In this document: one piece after another, positions 1 through 10,200 of the stretch
Layout: the number at the start of each line of letters is the position of its first letter
Numbering within the stretch: the first letter of the stretch is position 1
From: Brasenia schreberi
Lineage: Eukaryota; Streptophyta; Magnoliopsida; Nymphaeales; Cabombaceae
Assembly: GCA_036023115.1 (NCBI GenBank)
Contig: JAYKKT010000090.1
Span: 32,472,001-32,536,000 of the forward strand
DNA length: 64,000 nucleotides
Direction of reading: 5' to 3'
The notes under the pieces: model-generated
What the model was told of the DNA's origin: nothing
Databases searched by the model: none
What the model saw: only the letters and a program-made list of their open reading frames with translations
Made by a program: the position numbers and the translations under genes

Positions 1-390
1 CCTAGACATGAAATAATGTACAAAGCAAATGATTGCTCTAAAATTTAAATATACACGGATGCAGATTGGGCAAGTTTCAGAAATGATAGAAAATCTACTT
101 CATGATACATTGCTTTAGTGGGAGGCAACATTATCTCTTGGAAAAGCAAGAAACAATCAGTTGTGATAAGGTCTAAAGCTAAAGCCAAGTACAGGGCCAT
201 TGCTTCTGGCATTTGTGAGGGTAAGTGGTTGTGGTCATTATTTATGGAAATTAGATATCTCATAAAGACTTTATTCCAGTATATTGTGATAGTAAAGCAG
301 CAATACATATTGCCTCTAATTCAGTGTATTACGAGAGAACAAAACATATTAAAATTGATTGTCATTTTATCAGAGACAGTATAAACATAC
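1..390 (+). mobile_element. Ty1/copia RNase H fragment
   Basis: The plus strand encodes a copia-type RNase H segment. It starts with a TDADWA-like active-site strand near position 50, followed by a recognisable ISWKSKKQSVV block near 135-165 and an A-K-Y-R-A-I-A-S-G block near 185-210. A stop codon precedes the TDADW block and the reading frame decays after about position 330, so this is a relic. It lies opposite in strand to the copia relic that follows at 545, so the two are not one simple element. The upstream part lies outside the window. Confidence 0.75.
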
Positions 391-399
391 CATAATTCA

Positions 400-545
400 A
401 GCTAGTGTAAATGTAATAGGAGTACGAGCCCTTAGGGCCCGTGCAGCTATTGTGTAAGGGAGGGCCAGGGCCAGCATGGCCAGAGCCGTTGGAGCCCCAA
501 CGGCTAGTGCTGGCCAGGATCTTTAATGGCAAACAACCGATGTAA
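400..545. repeat. GC-rich inverted-repeat segment between copia fragments
   Basis: This short GC-rich block contains an inverted repeat, GCCGTTGG-AGCC-CCAACGGC, at about 484-503, plus repeated GGCCAGGGCC words. The CCGTTGG/CCAACGG arms resemble the hairpin in the LTRs at 48908-49087 and 51090-51483, so this may be an LTR scrap. That link is inference from shared short words only. Confidence 0.35.
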
Positions 546-1253
546 TTCAAGCTTTAATCTTTGTATTTCTTCCATATCATTTCTTGTCACTATTATATCA
601 TGAATATACACTAGCAATAATGTTAGTTTTTCTCCTCTTTTAATTATTAAAGTGTGATCACTCATAAGCCCAAATCAATAATGCTACTGCTGAACTTTTC
701 AAACCACGCTCGAGGCGATTGTTTCAGCCCATAAATTGTCTTTTTTAGTCTACAAACTTTATTTTCTGGATTTTGATAACCAGGTGGTAATTCTATATAT
801 ATTTTCTACTTAAGCTCTCCCTACAAGAATGCCTTTTTCATATTAAGTTGCCACATAGTCCACCTTCTTTAAGCATCTATACTGATTATGACTCGTATAG
901 ATATAAGTTTAGCCACTGGTGCAAAAGTCTCTTTATAGTTAATCCCATAAGATTGGTTGTACCCGTGAGCCACTAGTTTGGCCTTATATCTCTCTAATGT
1001 CCCATCTGCCTTAAACTTGATGGTATACACCCTACTTGTAACTGACTGTCTTTCTTCCAACTGGTAAGTCACTGATAATCCATGTCTTGTTCTTCTCCAG
1101 AGCCTGCAATTCTGATTTCATTGTATCTACCCAATGTGTATATTTTAATGCTTCCAAGAAGTTCTTAGGAATTTGATAAGTTTCAGCATTCAATATAAAA
1201 ATATGATAGTTTGAAGATAACTGATCATATGACAAGAATTGAGAAATAGGATA

Positions 1254-1258
1254 CTTAC
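1254..1258. repeat. Target-site duplication CTTAC (left)
   Basis: CTTAC immediately left of the insertion at 1259-1889 is repeated exactly at 1890-1894. Removing the insert plus one copy rejoins the copia reading frame (linker GKRLCSK to YPISQFLSYDQ), which independently supports these boundaries. Confidence 0.8.
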
Positions 1259-1889
1259 TGTTGAAATTACCGAGAAACGCAACATATAATAAATAATAGA
1301 ATATATTGATAAAAGAGGAGGAGTAATAATGGAGATCGGAGGAGGGGGCGGACCTCCAATGGAGGTAGCCCCCCATCTTTCTCTCTCTATCTTAATCCCA
1401 GCAACCTTAAACCCTAATACAACCTCAGCCCTTATATAAGGAGCTGTAAAATGTAAAATGACCAAAATACCCCTAGTACAGAAAATTACCAAAATACCCT
1501 TACAACTTTGGACAATTACAATAATACCTAAAACATCAAATTTATTGTTCTAAGACATCAACCTTACTAAAACTAACTCTAAACTCATATTCTTCAATCT
1601 TAACACCCCCTCAAGCTGGGAGTGAGATACTTCGAACTCCAAACTTGCCAAAAATCTTCATTTGTCTGCAACATTCTTTATCTGTCTTCATCACTGGTAT
1701 AATCTTCAATAGCTTCTTTTGATTGCAACATCTTTAACTCAGCCTTCCTGACTGATCATATCAAGCAGCATCTTTGGCTGCAATATACACTTAGCCTTCC
1801 TGGCTAATCATCTCAAGCAACATCTCTGGCTGCAACATCAACTCAGCCATCCCGACTGATCATCTCAAGCAGCATCTCTGGCTGCAACA
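1259..1889 (-). mobile_element. LTR-derived miniature insertion with a single LTR
   Basis: A 631-bp insertion inside the copia pol relic, flanked by CTTAC duplications. It begins TGTTG and ends CAACA on the plus strand. Read on the minus strand it has about 284 bp of internal sequence, a polypurine tract (CTTGAGGGGG at 1606-1615), then one LTR of about 347 bp at 1259-1605 carrying CTTATATAAGG, a probable TATA box. The internal part consists of roughly 52-bp tandem units that start TGTTGCAGCC. The same LTR, PPT and internal repeats occur in the element at 25386-26640. No second LTR is present, and the outer end coincides with the start of a repeat unit. Confidence 0.7.
1640..1889 (-). repeat. 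Tandem repeat of about 52-bp units within the LTR-derived insertion
   Basis: On the minus strand, three clear units and further decayed ones share the core TGTTGCAGCCAGAGATGCTG, followed by TTGAGATGATCAG and GGAAGGCTGAG. Related units with the core TTGTTGCAGCCAAAGAAG lie at 25990-26280 in the element at 25386, placing both insertions in one family. Confidence 0.75.
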
Positions 1890-1894
1890 CTTAC
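1890..1894. repeat. Target-site duplication CTTAC (right)
   Basis: An exact copy of the 5-bp sequence at 1254-1258, bordering the LTR-derived insertion. Five base pairs is the usual duplication length for copia integrases. Confidence 0.8.
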
Positions 1895-3299
1895 TGCATA
1901 ATCTTTTACCTTTCCTCAATGCAATAGGAATATCTAACTCTTCTCCATAATGTTCTTCCACAGTTTCAACCTTCTGATATGAGGTAGGGTCTCTCCCTTG
2001 GTCCATGGAGTCTAAAGGATTGGGCATTTCTATCTTCCTCTTTCCTTTTTTATACAACTCTTTCTCTTCCATTAACTCTTCTTCTTCCCCGTTCTTTTCC
2101 ACTTCCACTCTCTCCTTACTTTGGAAATAGGGAGTGGTTTCAAAAAATGTTACGTCCATTGATACAAACCTTTTATGTGTTTTAGGATCATAACACACAT
2201 ACCCTTTTTTCTCACTTAGTAACAAAGAAAAATACATCTAATAGCCCATGGATCCAACTTATACCGGAAATGATCATGAACATGTACAAAACATAGACAC
2301 CCAAATGTATGAGGTATAATGTGAAATAGTTTATCTCTAGATCTAATCACTTGAAAAGGAGATCAACCAGATATAACAATTGAGGTTAGTCTATTAATAA
2401 GATAAACAACTGTGAGTACTACTTCGGGTGAAAAGAATTTAGAAACATTGTGCTCTAGAAGTTGGGTCCTTGTTACTTCTAGTATATGTCTATTTTTACT
2501 CTCAACAACTCCATAATGCTTAGGAGTATAGACACAAGATGTCTAGTGCAAAATACCATGCGATTTGAGGTAATTCCTCAACTGAGTATTGATAAACTCA
2601 CCACCATTATCAGACCTAAGAATTTTAATTGAATAACCAAATTGAGTTTCAATAGCTCACAACGACCAAAGGTTTTTCTCGTCCTCATATCCTGAAAAAT
2701 ACATCCATTAGGAGAGAAAGTTACTGAATAATTTAAGTCTTGAGTCAAGGAACTAACTGATAATAAGTTGATTGGAAATTTAGGAATGTATATAACATAA
2801 TTTAGTCTAAAATTCTCGGCTTGAATTACTCCCTTTCCTTCCATCGGAACTAGGGAACCACCTGCAACTTTAACATATTGTGGTATAGGTGTAGTTTCAT
2901 ACTTCATGAATTGATTTTTATAACCTACCATATGATACGTAGCACCAGAACCAATTACCTAAAAGCTAGATTCAATAAGAACGGAGTTATCACTGATATT
3001 ATAAGAGGTAATAATATTTATTTCACTTTTTTGGGAAGAGGTGGATGGTTGCTCACGTAGTCTTGACTCAATTTAAGTGAGTTTTCTTTTTAATTCCACC
3101 ATTTCACCGAGAGATGAAGAGTTTGTATGCTTTTCTATGTTTGTTGCCACATGATTTTCGAAGTCCTTATAATAAGTTGGTCTGCGTATGATTTCCTAGT
3201 ATTGTTCGCGAGTGTTTTCTTTTTCTACAATGTGAGCACTACAATTTATTTTTGTCATTATGATTTTAAAAATGGCTAGCCCCTCTACCTCTAGTGAGG

Positions 3300-4950
3300 T
3301 TTCTTCCTCGCTAAAAATTCTACCATCTACCAATAAATGCCATCTTTTCTATTTGAGATACATCCCCTTTCTCGAGATTTCTCCTATCTTCTTCTCTCAA
3401 TAGAAGAGAGTATACAATCCCAATTGATGGTAGTTCCTCCTTACTCGGAACATTGAGTTTAATCTGCTCATATTCAAGAGTTACGCCCCAAAGAAGATCG
3501 AACACTTTCTTGACTTCATTATCAATTCCTTCATTTAGGTAGAGTCCTAATGTTGTCCATTACTTCGTATGGGTAGGAGTCCTGATGGCAGTTCCTTCGT
3601 ATAGGTAGAGTCCATTCCTTCTACCATATCTAATGATCTTTTTCGTCTCCTTTTCCTCAAATATACAATAGGAAGGAAAGAAATGTACATCATAATTTAA
3701 TCTTGAGGTTAATGTACTAACTGAGAGAAGATTCATCGAAATATGAGGTACATATAACATAGGGTCAAGAAGTCCTAATGTTCATAATTTTTCTTTTCCT
3801 GCTATTGATATAAATGAATTATCAACAATTTTAACCTTGTCACCTAATTCTTTATAATCGAGTAACCCTTCTCTAAAACTCACCATAGATTAAGTTGCAC
3901 CTGAATCAATAACCTAATATCTATTTGAGGATAAATTAGAGAAATTATCACTCATTCCTACTTCATCACCCCGTGTTGCCATTTTGCGTGATACTTTTTT
4001 GAAGAAGTAGAGGTTGCTGATGATGTCTTTGTGAATCATCTTTCTAAGCCTTCTAGACGTTTTAGAATCATGTTGATAGTTTCACTTATGTTATCACTCC
4101 TGTTTCTTGATTTTCTGCAATATAAGCTTTATTTTTAAAATGGTTAGGCTTACCAACTATGTGCAATTCTTGATTTTCTAATTCTTGATTTTCTGCAATA
4201 TTTGCCACAATGTGTACATTTCAACATTTCCCTTTCATCTGCAGATCTATCTCCACGTCCTCTGTCTCTGGTTCCTGTTCTACCTCTAGTCGACTCATTG
4301 CATCTCCTTCCAACAAAAGTTGTTTTTCTAGAATTCTGCACCTATTTTTTTTTAGATTTCTCCTATCTTCCTCTATAATTAATAAGGAGTAAATTGACCC
4401 GAGTGTTGGTATTTCTTCACTTGCAAGAAGAATAGTTTTCATATTTTCATATTTAAATGAAACACTGCGTAAGAGATCAAATACTTTTCTTTTTTTAAAC
4501 TCATTTCCTCTTTCTTTTGCATATTCTTTACATTGTATCATAGTGAAATAAGCTAATTCATCCCATAATCCTCTTAATTCTGTGTAATACTCACTGATAG
4601 ATTTTTTACCTTGCTTGCACTTTCGAATTTTTTCGAGGAGTTTATACTCCTTTGCAATATTTTTTTCATGAATAGGCTTCCCTCACATCCTCTCTAAATA
4701 TAAAAAGGAACGCCCTACATTTGACATTATTGAGTTTATCAACCACTTATCTACTAAGCCATCTTCTCTTTCCATTTAGGGTATTCTAGATTTCCTAAAT
4801 CTGGTTTTTCACAAAGTCTTCCCTTTGCGTTGACACCAAGCCGAATATATCTAGACCATTGTAGGTAATGTTTGTCATCGAGCTTAATGTTGGTAATAAC
4901 AAAGGAGTCATTCCTATCTGATTGTGCCACTTGGTATGTCATTATCATAT
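3300..4950 (-). mobile_element. Degenerate Ty1/copia gag/protease region, apparently duplicated
   Basis: Read on the minus strand from 4948: gag N terminus (K-L-D-D-K-H-Y-L-Q-W-S-R near 4860), gag core (V-F-D-L-L-R-S-V then EEDRRN, 4360-4541), and a decayed zinc knuckle (CTHCGKYC near 4165-4200, lacking the usual H and last C). A GAG-pre-integrase block follows (LYVPHISMNLLSVSTL, 3700-3760). A second gag core (FDLLWGVTLEYEQ ... LLREEDRRN) then appears at 3320-3505. Two gag cores separated by a pre-integrase block cannot come from one intact element, so two related copies are joined or nested here. All frames are broken. Confidence 0.75.
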
Positions 4951-5046
4951 TCTCTATTTACTTTTTCATATATTAATTTTTTTAGATCACACCTGCATAG
5001 GTTGTTGTGTGAAGGGATGGAAGCATAATGCTAATCGGTTAGTTAA

Positions 5047-7669
5047 AGAAAAGGCTCGAAACGGAGTTAGTATTATCATAAATAAAGATTTAAAGGAGAG
5101 TATAGTAGACATACAACGATATGGTGACCGAATCATGACGTTGAAATTAGTGTTAGGAGCAGAGGTTTTGAATATAGTTTGTGCTTATGCAACCCAAGTA
5201 GGACTATAAGATAGTATAAAGACAGTTTTTTTGGAAGAGTTAGATAAGATGTTTCAAAAGATTCCACAAAGGGAGATGATTTGTTTAGGAGGAGATTTAA
5301 ATGGACATGTCGGTAAAGAGGCATTAGGATATCAAGGGATTCATGGAAACTTTGGTTTTGGGGATATAAATGAGGAAGGTAGGGAGATTTTAAATTTTGC
5401 TATGTCATTTGATCTCTTTATAGTCAATACAATCTTCAAAAAACGAGATGAACATTTAATTACTTATAAGAGTGGCTTATCACAAACACAAATTGATTAC
5501 TTTATTTGTAGAAAAAAAGATAGAGCGTGTTGTAAAGATTGTAAGGTAATTCGAGGAGAAAGCTTAACCACCCAACATCGACTTTTAGTTATGGATTTAC
5601 AAATAAAAAAATGGACAAATAAGAAAAGAGTGCATCGAGCTATTCGGACTAAATGGTGGAACCTCAAAAGCGAGAAAGAAGATATATTTAAACAGAAAGT
5701 ACTTCAAGGAGATGTTTGGAATTATGTTGGCACACCCTGTGATATGTGGAACAATATGGCTATACATATTAGGAAAGTGGCGAAAGATGTGTTAGGGGTA
5801 TCCAAGGGAGGTGTACCGGCACAAAAAGAAGCTTGGTGGTGGAGTGAAGTAGTATAAAATAAAATCAAGGCAAAGAGGGCATGTTACAAATTACATTATG
5901 TTCAGAAAACTAGTGAAACTTTAGAAGCTTATAAGAAGCAAAGAAGGAAGCGAAAAAGGCCGTTAGTGAAGCAAAAGCTAAGATTTGGGATGACTTATAT
6001 GAAAAACTCAACTCAAAAGAGGGTGAAAGAGATATTTTTAGGATAGGTAAGGCTAGAGATAAGAAAACTAAAGATCTTAATGAAAATAAAGATGTTAGTA
6101 TTAGTCTAGGAGATTTAGCCAAGTCAGAAAAGTATATAAACCACAATTTCTACCGACGTATTCAAAAGAATGAAGTCAAAGAGGCTCTTAAACATATGAA
6201 GAGTGGTAAATCGGTAGGACCAGATAATATTCCTATAGAAGTTTGGAAAATACTAGGAGAAATAGGAATCACTTGGCTCACAAGACTATTTAATGAAATA
6301 TAGAAAAACCAAAAGATGCCCGAGGAATGGAGAGCAAGTACACTTATACCCATACATAAGAACAAGGGAGACATTCAAAATTGTGCGAATTATCGAGGTA
6401 TCAAGTTAATGAGTCATACTATGAAATTATGGGAAAGAATTATCGAACGTAGGTTAAGACAAGTATCAAGTACAACAGAGAACCAATTTGGATTTATGCC
6501 AGGCAGATCTACTATTGAAGTGATTCACCTTTTGAGACGTCTTATGGAACATTTTAGAGCAAAAAAGAAAGACCTTCACATGATATTTATTGATCTAGAA
6601 AAAGCTTATGATAGGGTACCGAGGGAGGTTCTTTAGAGAACTTTGGAAAAAAGAGGTATCCCATGGACATATATTAACCTTATAAGAGACATGTATGATG
6701 GTGCAAAAACATGTGTGAGGACTCATGAAGGAACAACAGACTTCTTTGAAGTTAATATTGGGTTACATCAAGGATCAACTTTAAGTTCATACTTATTTAT
6801 AATGGTGATGGATGAGTTAACAAAACATATTCAAGATGAAGTACCTTGGTGTATGTTATTTGCAGATGACATTGTATTAGTAGAGGAGACTAAGGAAAAA
6901 GTAAATAGAAATTTGGAACTATGGAGAGAAACATTAGAAAGCAAAGGCCTCCGACTTAGTAGAACAAAGACATAATATATGGAATGTAAGTTTGACCATT
7001 TGGCTACTTCAGAGGACATAGAAATTAAAATTGACACACATTGCATTCCCCAAAAGGAAAGTTTTAAATACCTAGGGTCAATTTTTCAAAGTGATGGAAG
7101 AATTGATGGAGATGTTACACATAGAATTAATGCTGGTTGGTTAAAATGGAGAGGAGCATCAGGTATTCTTTGTGATAAGAAGATACCATTAAAATTAAAA
7201 GGTAAATATTATAGAGCAGCAATTAGGTATGCCATGTTTTATGGTTCTAAGTGTTGGGCAGTTAATCATCAACATGTATAAAAGATGTTTGTGACAAAAA
7301 TGAAGATGTTGAGATGGATGAGTGGTCATACAAGAAAAGACCGTATACATAATGAGGTTATTAGAAACAAATTAGGAGTGGCACCAATAGAGGATAAAAT
7401 GAGAGAACATCGTTTAAGATGGTTTGGACATATAGAAAGAAGATCAAAAGAAGAACCTGTAAGAAGGTTAGAAAAACTAAATTTGGAAAGTATTAAAAGA
7501 GGTAGAGGACGACCACAAAAGTGTTGGAAAGAAACAATAAAGAATGATCTAGCTTATTGGGAGTTAACTGCTAACATGGCACACGATAGAGATCTGTGGA
7601 AACAAAGAATCCATGTAGCCGACCCCGTCTAGTATGGGAAAAGGATTAGTTGTTGTTGTTGTTGTTGAA
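5047..7669 (+). mobile_element. 5'-truncated RTE-type LINE
   Basis: Plus-strand non-LTR retrotransposon encoding an apurinic-type endonuclease then reverse transcriptase. Endonuclease blocks: GGDLNGHVG near 5286, QIDYF near 5490, TQHRLLV near 5570. RT blocks: NYRGIKLM near 6388, [13 protein letters not shown] near 6585, QGSTLSSYLF near 6770, FADDIVLV near 6860. A C-terminal block LRWFGHIERR lies near 7411. The N-terminal third of the endonuclease is missing (compare 43375-46615), so it is 5'-truncated. In-frame stops (for example near 6634, 6974 and 7280) and frameshifts inactivate it. The 3' end is a (TTG)n tail at 7651-7669, as in other plant RTE LINEs. Confidence 0.9.
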
Positions 7670-8170
7670 TTGTTATTAGATCTGACCTAACAGATGAGAA
7701 GGCAATTGAGATACTTGAGGTGATTAACCTAAAGATGAGACTTTTAGATGGTGAACCACTCAAAGATCCTACTCCTTACTGACATATGGTTGGATCATTG
7801 ACATATGTAACCACCACTAGTCTCGATATCATTCATGTTGTACATATTTTAAGTCAATTTTATCATGCAATTACCTTTGTACATATGGGTGCCGTCATGC
7901 GGATCATACGATATGTGAGTATTCTTATCCTCTTCCTCCATACCTCAATTAATTGCATATACTGAAGTCGAATGGGATGGTGATATTAATAACAGGCTCT
8001 CTACAACATGCTAGTGCATCTTTCTTTGAGACTCTCTTATCTCATGGAGATACAAAAAGCAACAAAAGGTATCACTCTCATCTTCTGATGTAGAATACAA
8101 AACAATGACCAACACAATTGCGGAATTAACCTGGCTAAAAAGACTTCTTCAAGGTCACTCCTACTGTACT
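7670..8170 (+). mobile_element. Ty1/copia RT-RNase H fragment
   Basis: Directly after the LINE tail the plus strand encodes a decayed copia connection and RNase H region: a MVGSLTYVTTT-like block near 7786, VHMGAVMRIIRY near 7880, and ISWRYKKQQKVSLSSSDVEY near 8040-8095. Stops interrupt it. Its sequence differs from the fragment at 1-390, so it is probably another family. No LTR was found beside it. Confidence 0.7.
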
Positions 8171-9158
8171 TTGAGCAAATCAGCTGGAAATTTAAGTCAG
8201 CTCATCCATAAGAGTTAATTGCTAATAAAAACTATTTGGAATTTTTTAACATTGCAGGTATCCAGATGGACGGATACACTGGAATGTTGTCCAACGGCAC
8301 TATGAAAGTATCATGAATCTTCATGACTCGTGCAGGCATTGGTGCCCATTTTGCTTCATAGTCTTCACACAAGTCATTTGAGGTCTTGATAGGAACTCTA
8401 GCACATGGGTAGTGGGTTGTGACATCACATTAACACTTCCCTTCATCTTGCCCTCCAAATGTCCTATTCCTTTACTCCAAAATTACAATCTGTTCCCTTT
8501 AACCCAATTACATTGGACACTCCTACTAAATCGAGACTATCCAAATGAAAGAAATTACAAAGTATTGCTTCAAATATCAAATGGGAAGATATTCAAACAA
8601 AATTGAGTATATTGACCAGGTGCCCTATAGCTTTGAGATGAGCACCCATCATGGCTTCTTCACGTGACTCCACCTCCCAAGAGTCATCCTCACACGATTC
8701 AAAGTCACTTGACGCAGTGGGGTGGAGGTGGTTGTTTCCTTGCTTCTCTTGATCTTGAAGGTAATATTCATGTCATCACAGTGGCACATTTGTAGGTTTA
8801 CGTATTGTAGATTTAGTATCCAGCTTGCATATCTGGCGCCCTACCTGGTTAGTTGTGTTTGCTTTGCATGCTGAATATTGCAACAAAGACTCCCCTGCAC
8901 ATGCATGCACACGTGAACAAGTAAAGCCATGTTTACTTGCAACTGGAAGCAGTATGATAATTAATAAAAAGCTCTCTGCAGAGGAGTGTCTTCTTAGTTT
9001 CTCTCGACAAACTTTAAGCTGTGTAGTTGAAGTCCCGACATTGCCATTTTGTATGATTTTCAAGGGCATATTGAGAGATACCGTTGGCCCTATACTGCTG
9101 CTTGCATTATTTAGATTTGATAAAATCTTTGTTGAGACACATGAATATTCTTTTGTAG
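8171..9158. other. Non-coding, probably intron of the BASS4-like gene
   Basis: No coding exon or structural repeat is supported here. If the two exons at 9159-9433 belong to a gene that starts left of the window, this stretch and the retrotransposons before it would be intron. An open frame on the plus strand at 8825-9256 runs through the exon in the wrong frame and is not considered real. Confidence 0.4.
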
Positions 9159-9433
9159 AAAACTCTACCCGTTGCGGTAGCTGTTGTGGATCAGCTCGGA
9201 GGAGCACTCGGAGAAGCAGGATTACTCGTTCTTCCATGTGTTGTTGCACACCTTAACCAGGTAATACATTAAAGCTCATAGTCTTATTTTATACAACATT
9301 AATTACTTAGTACATTCAATGCAATGATCTTGCTGTCATTGATGAACTCCGTCACTGTCTTTTGCAGATAATAATTGACTCTTTTCTTGTAAACTATTGG
9401 TTACACAGTGATAAAATAAGCAAACAACAGTGA
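9159..9433 (+). CDS. BASS4-like / SLC10A7-type (SBF-like) transporter, last two exons
   Basis: Two plus-strand exons, 9159-9260 (34 codons) and 9368-9433 (21 codons plus TGA), bounded by TTTTGTAG and CAG-GTAATA, then TTTTGCAG. They read KTLPVAVAVVDQLGG ... LGEAGLLVLPCVVAHLNQ, then IIIDSFLVNYWL, ending KISKQQ. The K-T-L-P-V start, the G-L-L-x-L-P-C hydrophobic stretch and the final I-I-x-D-S-F segment resemble the C-terminal membrane helices of plant BASS4 proteins (SBF-like CPA family, related to SLC10A7), predicted plastid-envelope carriers of unclear substrate. Both exons are open and in phase. The rest of the gene would lie left of the window, beyond about 9 kb of retrotransposons, so either the intron is huge or the gene is cut. 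Family assignment is from memory of the motif. Confidence 0.6.
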
Positions 9434-10139
9434 GAAGCATGATTTAATAACAGGCTCCTTGTATAACTTTGTGATGGGCATGTCATGAACACGAGAACTC
9501 ATTCTACTCGTGGAGTAAAAATTAATTAGTTCTTTACACAATGATAGCATAAACATCTAAATGAGTTATTCAAATAGACATTTCTGTATACCATCTCTAC
9601 TATTATCATTAATTTATATGTAAGTGCAAAATTTAATGAGTTGGACTGTTCTATTTGTACTAGTGATAGAAGAGCGCTCCTCAATAGTGATACAAAAGAT
9701 CAGTTTGCTAATTAATTGTATTGCTGCACTTAACCATGTGCGTATTCTCTGTTGAGTATCAATTCTCGTATTATTGCCGAGATGACTTCAAGTTGAAGTG
9801 TTGTCACCAAATTATGACTTCTAAAGTATGCTCTAACCTTTAAAGTCAGATGTCTTTATTTACAAGTGAATTATAAAAAGACCTGGAGAAAGTTCTGCAA
9901 AACTCTAGAATAGTCTTCTGCGTATTAAAAATTTGTTATTGTAGGTTCTGATCCTAGACCAATATTCATCTTTATGGAGAACAACATTCATGGCTTTGCT
10001 TCAAATACAAAATAGTGTTTACTCTAGCTGATTTAGGGATGAAAACGAATTTTGTTTGACGTGTTGCATCAAGGTTCACGTGTAACATGTCTAAGATGTA
10101 ACTGATTCTTTGACGACTAAAATTTGTTATTAAATTGCT

Positions 10140-10200
10140 CCCATGCTTTAGTGTACCTAAGCAGATGACGGAAGGTCGGGAGTTTGATACCCAGGTGCTA
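10140..10200 (+). repeat. tRNA-like head, possible SINE remnant
   Basis: A box-A-like GTGTACCTAAGCAGATGACG is followed by a box-B-like GGGAGTTTGATACCCAGG, the spacing expected of a pol III promoter of a tRNA-derived SINE. It does not fold as a true tRNA by eye and no A-rich tail or duplication was found. Confidence 0.3.

Larger units (their letters stand above)
545..3060 (-). mobile_element. Degenerate Ty1/copia pol (GAG-pre-integrase, integrase, RT)
   Basis: Read on the minus strand, the order is GAG-pre-integrase (2590-2945, with the NLLSVSSL block), integrase core (SDNGGEF near 2580-2620, then YTP and VVESKNRH-like blocks), integrase-RT linker (KKGYVCYDPKTHK near 2170-2215), then reverse transcriptase (FLSYDQL, W-I-I-S-D-L, RYKAKLVAHGYNQ, ETFAPVAK) down to about 545. 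The frame is broken many times. The RT active-site YVDD reads YIHD near 595-610, so the enzyme is dead. The ORF is also interrupted by the insertion at 1259-1889. RNase H and a 3' LTR are absent. It belongs to the same family as the copia relic at 61675-64000, with which it shares the linker and RT blocks. Confidence 0.85.

Noticed and set aside
8825..9256. 143-codon plus-strand frame ending CGSCCGSARRSTRRS
   Set aside because: It crosses the BASS4-like exon at 9159-9260 in the wrong frame, and the exon has good splice borders and family match in another frame.
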